Source: Patiria pectinifera (taxonomy: Eukaryota; Echinodermata; Asteroidea; Valvatida; Asterinidae). From it: a stretch of DNA of 64,000 nt. Within the stretch, counting starts at the first letter, position 1, and every line of letters starts with the position of its first letter. The translations under genes were made by a program, and so were the position numbers. Below the pieces are notes generated by a model that worked only from the letters and a program-made list of their open reading frames with translations, did not search any database and was not told the DNA's origin. The stretch spans positions 5,355,281 through 5,419,280 of the forward strand of contig CM057144.1 in NCBI GenBank assembly GCA_029964075.1, written 5' to 3'. Below, one piece after another: positions 56,596 to 64,000 of this stretch.

Positions 56596-56992
56596 CAGGC
56601 GCGGTTCTAGAACCAATATTTTTGGGGGGCTAGCACGGTGGATCCAGAATTTTTTTCAGGGAGGCGTGCTGAAATGTTGACCGGTTATTTTTTCCAGACA
56701 CTTAGGCCTCCGAAAATCAATAGGGGGGGGGGGGGGGCTCATGCCATATTTTCAATGGGGAGCGCAAATAAAATCCTAAAATCATTCACACTATATTAAC
56801 TATATTAACTAATGCACCCTTGTAACGGCTATTTCTTCTTTAGGGGGAGACCGTTCGCATGTACATCACAATCCTTCTTTTTGCTAATGCAATTTTTTTT
56901 TTTTACGGAATTTATTTTGGGGGGCTAGACAAAGATTTTGGGGGGCTACAGCCCCCCCCCCAGCCCCCCCCCCCCCCGTAGAACCGCGCCTG
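56596..56992. mobile_element. hAT-type MITE with perfect 8-bp target duplication
   Basis: GTACAAAC at 56,588-56,595 and 56,993-57,000 flanks inverted ends CAGGCGCGGTTCTA and TAGAACCGCGCCTG (one base extra near the right end). 397 bp with G- and C-runs. Intron 28. Confidence 0.9.
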
Positions 56993-57350
56993 GTACAAAC
57001 AAAAAATGGAAACACAGGGGGGCCCAATTGTAGGCAAATACACACTTTGGTGTGTGTACAAGCATTACATTCACTTTGTATGGAATTCCAAACGAAATAT
57101 GTCCACATAGACCATGTAGCAGCGACGTCGTGTGGACTTGCCTACGTCTGCACAATGTTTCCCCCCTCTCTTGAAGACAGGTTTAGGCATTAAAGGCAGG
57201 TTAAGTTTATTTGTAGTAAAAGGAAGAAAAATCATGGAAAAAAGTGTGAGTAAAATGATTTGTTTTTTCATAGGTTTTTCTTAACTAAACGAAAACAAAG
57301 AAATGTTTATGCTAGGTATGTTACGTAAACATGTGTGTGTGGGTGTGCAG

Positions 57351-57493
57351 GCTGTCAATGAGGCAATCACAGTCACCTTGCCCTGGGCAGCCGAGCAGAT
57401 CTGGGATTCCATCAAGTCCATCTCAGATACCATCGGAGATTTACTGAAGTCACCCTTGAAAGCCATTGGGGATATCTTCAAAGGAATCATCAA
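57351..57493 (+). CDS. Exon 29: amphipathic helical segment
   Basis: Phase 0-2. AVNEAITVTLPWAAEQIWDS, then ISDTIGDLLKSPLKAIGDIF and KGIIK. Regular I/L spacing with K/D faces suggests long amphipathic helices. Donor GTGAGT. Confidence 0.8.
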
Positions 57494-57881
57494 GTGAGTG
57501 CTTTATCACCTTAACAGGGACAAGGCAAAGGTTACATAGTACACGGGCCCAATTTCATGTCACTGCTTAACAGTTAGCAGAAGAGTTGTACTTGCTATAG
57601 CAGAAAATCATGCCGCTGCCTATAGCACTATTTCGTGGTGTGGATGTGCTAATGATTGAGCGTGTATCGAGTTGTCTATTGTTACGTCACTGACTTAAGC
57701 AACTTTTTCCTCGGTGCTTAAGGTTGCTCTCACTGTGCTGACTGCTTAGCGGTCTCTGTGAAATAGACTGAGGCTCTGTTAGCACAAAATGAAGAGCTAT
57801 GTTAGATGTCAGGTTTCCACATATATTTGAAGATTAAACAACATTTATTATGCAACTTTGTCGTATTATGGTGTCTTTCAG

Positions 57882-57954
57882 AGTCTTCAAAGCAGTCAAA
57901 AACCTCTTAAAAAAAGCTTCTCTTAAAGATGTACTAAAAAAATCTGGAAGATAA
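57882..57954 (+). CDS. Candidate alternative last exon with a lysine-rich helix
   Basis: Acceptor GTGTCTTTCAG in phase 2 fits the exon 29 donor. It reads KVFKAVKNLLKKASLKDVLK, then KSGR and stop TAA. Eight lysines and regular hydrophobic spacing give a strongly cationic amphipathic tail. Using it would end the protein here and skip exons 30-33. No clear poly-A signal follows closely, so it could instead be a dead exon. Confidence 0.4.
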
Positions 57955-58001
57955 TTTCTTGTGGTCATTATGATTCTCTATTTATAATCCTTCCCTCTCA
58001 G

Positions 58002-58069
58002 CATCAAAATAGCTGTTGGAGCCATTCTTGAGGCCAAGATGGAGGTAAACAAAGCCAATTTCAAGGAAG
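58002..58069 (+). CDS. Exon 30: short helical exon
   Basis: Phase 2-1, 68 bases: IKIAVGAILEAKMEVNKANF then KE. Acceptor CCCTCTCAG, donor GTAAGG. Too short to be seen as an ORF. Confidence 0.75.
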
Positions 58070-59400
58070 GTAAGGGTGCCACCTGTAAATAGCCCCAAAA
58101 TTGCCTATGCGAGCCAATTCACAATTTGTGTGCCCTCAAATTATTTGCCATTACAGCTTTTTGTGGGCAATTAACTTAAAAGTTTGTAAAAAAGACGGGT
58201 GGGAGCCATGCACAGGAGTATGAGCTGGTGTTTCTGTGAAATTCGCATGAAATTCGGCCCTAAATTTGCTCTTTTTGCAATGGAGCGCAGGTGTCATTTT
58301 GTTTAAATGGCGATGGGCCACAGGACAACTTTTCGGGGTGATTATATTTAGATGGAATTTTCTTGCAAAATTCATCAGATAATTAAACAAAAAGTGAACA
58401 GAAAATGAAAGATAATGAAATAAGCTTTGATGGGTGTCTCAAACACCTTGAAGAGTTGTGAGTATTTTGAATATTTTTTGGAAGTGTGCGTTATTATTAC
58501 TGAGGCCTATGGGAGTCGATTTACAGGTCTCAAACCGTAAAGCAGTTTTCAAAAGTCATATTGAGATTAAACAATTTTCAAATGTTTATTAGCTCATGCA
58601 GAATAGTAGGTCTATGGAATATCGCCTTGCACAGCAAGAGTCTTTGATGTGCGGGCAAATTCAGCGATATATTATGCAAAACAAGACTGTGTCTTGAACT
58701 CGAGCTTCTGGCCATTCAGTGGGCGCCTTTTGTCGGATCTTTAGTGCCAAATTGACCAATAACAGCTAAGTCCATATTTCTCATCGAAATGATGTCATGG
58801 TTTCTAAAGTCGACTCCGATTGGCTGGTGCATGGGGTCGCATAACATTTGCACGCTCACCATATATTAGAGGTTGGTTACGGAGAAAGGGCTCCGTTGAA
58901 CAACTGGATGACACCCAGAATAGCAGAACGATGGAGTTGTTCCCAGGAAAGACAGGGAAACATGAACTAACAGCTTGAAATAATGTGAACGAAATACGGA
59001 AAATGAATCCCTTAAAAACCTTGATGAAGTGCTGAGGACCTAAGCTCAAGATGAGACCTTTTTACAATTAACAACGCAAAGGGAACAAATTGAATTGAAC
59101 TGCCTAGGTGCATTACAGTAAATGTTTTAAAGAAATTGACTGAAGTAGTGTTTGAGCCTGCGACCTCCACATTGCAGTCTCACTGCAACATCCGGATTGC
59201 GATTCTCGTGGATTTTAATGAACACTATGCTTTCATACCCAAGTCAGAGATAGACAGTTCCAATTCAGATGTTGATGACACCCCTCCCCCCCCAAAAAAA
59301 AAACAGAGGCTGAGGTCAGGGAATGTGCCTTCAGTAATGGTTCTCTTTACAGCGTTAAGATGTACCGATTTTATTGTGTCCACTACTCCCTGCTTCACAG
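58070..59400. other. Intron 30
   Basis: No clear element. 59,136-59,340 keeps an open frame with VDFNEHYAFIPKSEIDSS and a KKKQRLR stretch that looks protein-like (possibly a transposon piece), but has no supported exon borders. Confidence 0.4.
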
Positions 59401-59564
59401 GTCAGAGGCCCTACTGGTTTGATCTGCCCAAGGTCATCAGTGATATGCTCAAAGAGCTGAGAGAGCACCTGGGCAACATCACAAGGGACCTTGCCATCTG
59501 GGTGGATGAGATCGCTGACTCCTCAGATCCCATCAAGAAGCTAACTGGTGGTGCTGTTGATTCG
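59401..59564 (+). CDS. Exon 31: helical segment
   Basis: Phase 1-0. GQRPYWFDLPKVISDMLKEL, REHLGNITRDLAIWVDEIAD, then PIKKLTGGAVDS. Continues the helical region; one NIT site. Donor GTGAGA. Confidence 0.85.
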
Positions 59565-59565
59565 G

Positions 59566-59985
59566 TGAGATGTTTACTGCGGAATGGACTTGATCTGTCT
59601 ATAGAATCTCAGTCCTCGTCCTCTCTAGGCAGATTTAAAGTCAGTTTCAAGAATCATCTTTTGTCCCAATATTTAGCAAAGCATCTTTCTCTTTCTCCTT
59701 TTCCGTCATGATCAGCTTTCTGCCCTTTCTTTCCTCGTAGTATGTATCTACCCTGCTGTATGTTTGGTCATCAGTCTGTCCTTATTGTTTGTGTTGGTTT
59801 GTACTAGTCCATTTTCGGTCTTTCTTTAAGTTATTCTAAATTATCAGAATTATTTGTCAGTTTTGCATTTATGTGTTAAGACATAAGCTTCAGCTTTTTA
59901 TAATGATGCGTCAATCTTTACATAGCCTATTGGTTCTTTTACCTTGCTTTTGATGGAAATAAATACTATTGAATTGAATTAATTA
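59566..59985 (+). pseudogene. LINE 3' fragment in intron 31
   Basis: Starts within a few bases of the exon 31 donor. Reads LRNGLDLSIESQSSSSLGRF, then KVSFKNHLL, the usual end of CR1/L2-type ORFs, then stop and a 3' UTR ending in an ATTGAATTGAATTAATT tail. Same strand as the host gene. Confidence 0.65.
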
Positions 59986-61376
59986 GTGGGCATTATCTGT
60001 TAAACATAGCTCAACAGTGTGAAATTGTAGTGCAAGAGCGTCAATCTCTTCTCAAAAGCGGGGGGGGGGGCACATACCTTGATCAAAACATTAGATGCTC
60101 TGATTGGAGGCAATTTCTGACCACTTTAACCATTTTTTTTAGCAAAAGATCATCATTTAAACATAACTTTCAAATTTGGAGACATTGATTCAGCTTTTCT
60201 AAGATATATAATCAACTAGAGGAGCAAATTTTATTCGGTGACGAAAAAAGTGGGGGGGGGGAACAAATATCCCCTTTTGTGTTACACAAATACAACATGG
60301 TTTGAGGCGAAGATTGGAAGCATGGGGAGGTATTAAGAACTGGTCGGTTGTCAAGTACCAGTTGGGAGAAAATACCTCCGTCACATGTGTGCGTGTGCCG
60401 TGTATAGCTACCTTTTACTTCTCTGACGTGTTGGAAGATTGACCAATGCGAGAAGCCCATACCAAACGCCAAGTATCAGAAATCAAATAAGAATACATAG
60501 GCTTGTGTGATGATTATAGTCGCACATAAAATGAGAGATTATTAGATGCTTGTGGTTCGGTGGCATGTTCAGCTTTGCCTGGAGTGCCTTGTGCGTTCCT
60601 TGGGTGTACAAAATGCCAGGGAATGGCATCACAGCAGAGATCAGTTACATATCTATGAAAGCAATCAGCATAAGCATGTAGTGCTAATAATACTATTTCA
60701 GTGCAGTGCAGCTGTGTGTGTATGTATTGACAAACTGAATTTTCCCTAATATATCACATTTTCCTCCTACTAAACCTCGTTCTACAACGTCACATTTTGA
60801 GTGGCATTCAGCGGCTTAGCCGGGGGGACGTGGGGAATTTGACATCCAGAGAAAAGAACAACCGCATGACTTATCATTATTAGCGGGAAGAACATATCCC
60901 CTTTCCCGCGATTTTGTGCGTATTTTTCCCAAATCCATTTGTTTTCGCGAGTTATCTTTTGAAACGAATATTGGTATATTTATTGTCTAAGAATAACCGT
61001 GATATAGGTTTTGAACAGTGCCCCCATGGTAGGATGGTGTCCAGCTCCCCCCCCCCCCCATGTCCGGTGGAAAAAAACCTGTCTACCTTCAGCACAGTTG
61101 AAATTTTTGGGTGCCCCTCTATTATAACCTCAAGCCCCACCTCCACACACCCACCTACAGGATGAGAACCCTGGCTACGCTGCTGGTGGCATTTAGCCCA
61201 TGAATGTATACTAAAAATTCATGCATAAGTTCTTAGTACTTTTCACTCACTGTGCTGGCTCTCAATTTTGCATACAAAAAGATATAGTGATAGTAAAAAC
61301 TAAGGTCTATTATCTGTCATATTGTTATGTAATTTGGGATTCTCATGACATTTATTGTTTTCATCTCATCCTACAG
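59986..61376. other. Rest of intron 31
   Basis: G- and C-runs at 60,060, 60,252 and 61,050; a GCGGCTTAGCCGGGGGG stretch at 60,811 looks like the hAT-type end at 17,474. No gene. Confidence 0.4.
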
Positions 61377-61543
61377 AACACACTGAGAAGACGGATCGCT
61401 GATGAGATCAAGTCAATCATTTCAGAGCTGATAGGTCCGATAGAACCCGTTACAGATTTGCTTGCACTTTTCTTTGACTTGTACGATGTTGTCGTCAATA
61501 CAATTGGGAATATTAAGGAGGCGTATCTGACACTGAGGAATTC
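61377..61543 (+). CDS. Exon 32: helical segment
   Basis: Phase 0-2. NTLRRRIADEIKSIISELIG, PIEPVTDLLALFFDLYDVVV, then IGNIKEAYLTLRNS. Acceptor CATCCTACAG, donor GTGAGT. Confidence 0.85.
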
Positions 61544-62093
61544 GTGAGTGTACAACCGAAACTCTCCTTTGTGATCGAAAGATTTTATTCATCCTCATTT
61601 TAAAGCCAAAAGTGAAGAAAAAAAACATGTTTAACATCCAGGTTTTTGAGGGGAAAAGGGGAGCGGGAGGGGCTTTATATTTTTTAATTTTAATATTTCA
61701 AGATGGCTGCCATTCAATTTTAATCTCCGACATCCTTTGGATTCTCCTCAGTTCAAAGACACAAAAATGAAAGCGACGTGTTGAAGAGGAGAATCGTTCC
61801 TTGTTATGCACAAGGAACGTGAGTATGTTAAGAAGTACCAAATGGTAATGGAGTTTAGAGGCAAAATGTACCGCGGTTTTTGAGCACCGTGCCAGTATCG
61901 AGTTGTTGTTTTCTGTCTTTCAGACGTGTAGTAGTAGTACCACATGAATGCAAGTCATCTATATTGGGCTCAGCTTGTGCGGAGCCCCATAGTTTAGGGG
62001 TAGGGTTTTTCCATTGTGTTAGGAAATGTAGGAAATAGCAAATACATGTAGGCATAGTGTTAAACTTGCTTTGATTGGCAATTGTCTCATCAG

Positions 62094-62277
62094 ATATCAA
62101 GAGTCTCAAACTCTCATCATGAAACTCTTTGGACCCAAGGCCCACAAGAGCTTCCCAAGGAAATTCCGTGAACCTGCAGGCCGCAGGGGTTGTGCATCGG
62201 GGGGCTTCTACCCAACCGACTCCAACGGACATTTTGCAGACAAGGGTGTAGATCTGGAGATTAAACAAGGAGAATGG
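62094..62277 (+). CDS. Exon 33: start of a LECT2/M23-like domain
   Basis: Phase 2-0. RKFREPAGRRGCASGGFYPT, then HFADKGVDLEIKQGEW. GG.YP....(H)..KGVDLE...GE resembles the entry to the lysostaphin-type (M23) fold as in LECT2. The zinc-ligand His that normally precedes KGVD is D here, so a non-catalytic fold is likely. The frame continues into an exon beyond what I can identify. Confidence 0.7.
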
Positions 62278-63378
62278 GTATGCAAAGAGGACTTAATTTC
62301 TGGTTTCAGGGCCTGAAATATGAATCACTCAATCGTGATAATTTCGCTGCTGTGTTCTAAAAGAACGAAATGGCTGTAAGTTTAGGAGTACTCTGAGTAG
62401 CCTAGACTGTTATGCCTTATGTCCAGTGATGTAGTCGTGTCCACCTCGTCTGAGCTGAGCTGAGTCCACGAAGGCTCGAGTCCATGCCAAGTCCGAGTCC
62501 ATTTTTGACCGAGTCTGGCTCAAGTCTGAATTCAAATTTTTAAGAGGTTTTTTGTTGCAGAACACGTGCGTGCATGAGTACACTGAGAATAAAATGACTG
62601 TCGAATCAACCTTTTGCGATTATTTTGCAGCCTAGTAAGGTATCTGAAAGAGATTTTTTCAGGCAAGAATTAAAATTCGTAACAGACGGGGGACCGTTTT
62701 TAAATCAATATTAACTTTTTATCAGGTTTAAACATGACATGAGTCCGACAGGTAGTCTGATTCAGCCACTAGTCGAGTCTAAGCCAGGCCTATTGAAAAC
62801 GCCAGGAGTCGGAGCTGAGTCATGAGTAAAAAGCATGGACTCGAGACCCGACTCGAGACTGCGTCCGAACCTATAGTTCTCAATCACTGCTGATGTCCTC
62901 GGTTAAGAATCTACAAACTAAACGAAACCATGCCCGGCGCTTACCAAGAGCAAAATTAGTGGCAATAATTATCTCCTCTTGTTGACCAAAAGATTGTGAA
63001 GCAAATAGTTTTCGTGTAGACGGTCGTAAATCTGCTGATGTCTTTTAAGGAGAAGTTTGATGAACCACAAGAGTAAAGAGGCTAATAGTCAAGCTGTGTT
63101 GGGTACATTGATGGAGAGCCATATATTCTAAGGCTACTAGGCCGGGCCAAATTTTATTAAGAAATTATACAAGGCCAAACCACACTATTACTAATAAACA
63201 AAACTGAGGGTAGAAAGTGGATTGAAAATGAAAAACATTTGCAACAAGGTTTGCACAAGACATAGGGAGACAGCTAGGGAGGGTGGGAAAAAATTGTTGA
63301 CGTCAGAGCTGCTAAACCGCAATTCAGAATGATATTGAATTCACCTGCCCTAACAATTTAAACCACGTTATTGGACAT
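62278..63378. other. Intron or 3' region, no exon recognised
   Basis: GAGTCC/GAGTC-rich decayed simple repeat at 62,440-62,870. No further exon found. Confidence 0.4.
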
Positions 63379-63838
63379 TCATAAATACCTATCAAACACT
63401 TAACCCATTCCTATTGGTTGAGAGCCTGTCATGTGGCCGGTTTTAAATGGTTGATAAGGTCCGGCTGGCTAGTCTCAAATTCTTTTCTAGAGTCACATAA
63501 AATTTTGATTCCAATGAAATCTGGTGCCTTTCACGTAACCGTTTTTATTGGTTGAATGTTCGAAATCCTCGCGTATGCATGAGCAATACTCAGTCAGTAT
63601 TTCATAGTCCGAAAAAGCTGCGTTCTGTGCCTCATCGTGCAATACGCGTGACGCGCGCCATATAAGGAGTTGTTTATGACGACGCGAGAGAGACATACCA
63701 TAATATAGCTAAAGGGGTGTTCCGAAAAACATGAAGTAAAATTGTTGAACAAAATTGTTGGAAATTTATAATGTTTGACTTGTTTTGATTTTTGGACTAA
63801 AAACTTTTTTTGTTAAATACCTAAAAGGTATATATGAA
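63379..63838 (-). mobile_element. ATTCATAAATACCT MITE, reverse copy
   Basis: From ATTCATAAATACCTATC to AGGTATATATGAAT, containing CATGTGGCCGGTTTTAAA and GGGGTGTTCCGAAAAACATG as in the copies at 40.2, 40.9 and 45 kb. The hairpin partner unit is absent here. Confidence 0.65.
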
Positions 63839-64000
63839 TGGACACAAATATAAATTTGACCTTTATTCTCTTATGTGAACAGAACAAACTTATTTCATGG
63901 AATTGGCTCTGATGAATTGCTTATCTGTTCTTAAATGAAAAATGTTGAAAACACGTTGTGGGGGCCTCTTGTGTGGGGCCATTGTCCAACACTGACCATG
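63839..64000. other. Window end
   Basis: Nothing recognised. Confidence 0.4.

Larger units (their letters stand above)
12447..62277 (+). other. Large secreted mosaic-protein gene (33 exons reconstructed, 3' end beyond window)
   Basis: Exons were joined by eye using acceptor AG and donor GT sites, open frame and phase. The chain before the gap sums to 5451 bases (1817 codons), and six exons after the gap add 293 codons. Order: signal peptide; WSC; sushi; six-cysteine module; EGF-like; an uncharacterised beta-rich block; repeated FN3-like units with DTTPP linkers; [gap]; helical region; LECT2/M23-like start. Early modules sit on 1-1 exons, the pattern expected from exon shuffling. The gene is new to me by architecture, so no symbol is given. 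Exons between 12.6 and 26.9 kb may have been missed. Confidence 0.75.

Noticed and set aside
59136-59400. Long ORF running into exon 31
   Set aside because: The upstream part has no exon border and includes a C-run and A-run; the coding part supported by phase begins at 59,401. The YAFIPKSEIDSS stretch may be a transposon piece but is not proven.

Overview
This is eukaryotic, animal-type DNA. It has long introns with GT/AG borders, mosaic extracellular domains on phase-matched exons, and a dense, varied set of transposons. A LINE with a 2A-like motif and a foldback transposon built of 15-16 bp half-units suggest a marine invertebrate deuterostome, most likely an echinoderm. A hemichordate or amphioxus is not excluded. 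Species and chromosome cannot be read from the sequence.

Layout. 1-6.3 kb holds only repeats, including a 142-bp insertion (397-538) that carries a hammerhead-ribozyme-like fold next to a histone-mRNA-type stem-loop. 6.3-10.73 kb is a LINE with one intact 1070-codon ORF, a 2A-like motif near its N-terminus, three long G-runs in the 3' UTR and a (TAA)n tail. 11.15-12.17 kb is a DNA element packed with the word TTGGTTA.

From 12.45 kb to beyond the last exon seen (62.28 kb) runs one large plus-strand gene. I rebuilt it by hand as 33 exons, about 2110 codons visible, and every junction keeps the reading frame. It encodes a secreted protein: signal peptide, WSC domain, sushi domain, two cysteine-rich/EGF-like modules, then a long series of beta-sandwich (FN3-like) repeats marked by GVVIDTTPP-type linkers, and after a 500-base assembly gap an amphipathic helical region and a lysostaphin/LECT2-like fold start. 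Carbohydrate binding or a matrix/cell-surface role is inferred from the WSC and sushi modules only. The 3' end lies outside the window, and at least one exon is probably lost in the N-gap at 55,501-56,000.

Intron 1 (12.56-26.95 kb) is a transposon graveyard: a foldback element (13.14-14.29 kb), a CRE-like repeat array, a LINE tail, nested inverted repeats spanning 17.34-26.30 kb that enclose a RecQ-like helicase first exon with a damaged P-loop and a reverse-strand 94-codon ORF, a pogo-type MITE, and an almost perfect 1.9-kb tandem duplication. Later introns hold MITEs with readable termini and target duplications (piggyBac-type at 29.4 kb, hAT-type at 45.1 and 56.6 kb), a second stem-loop insertion (29.86 kb), dead LINE pieces and an array of decayed copies of exon 22.

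The most unusual signals are the short stem-loop/ribozyme insertions, an optional-looking short terminal exon at 57.88 kb encoding a lysine-rich helix, and the 2A-bearing intact LINE.
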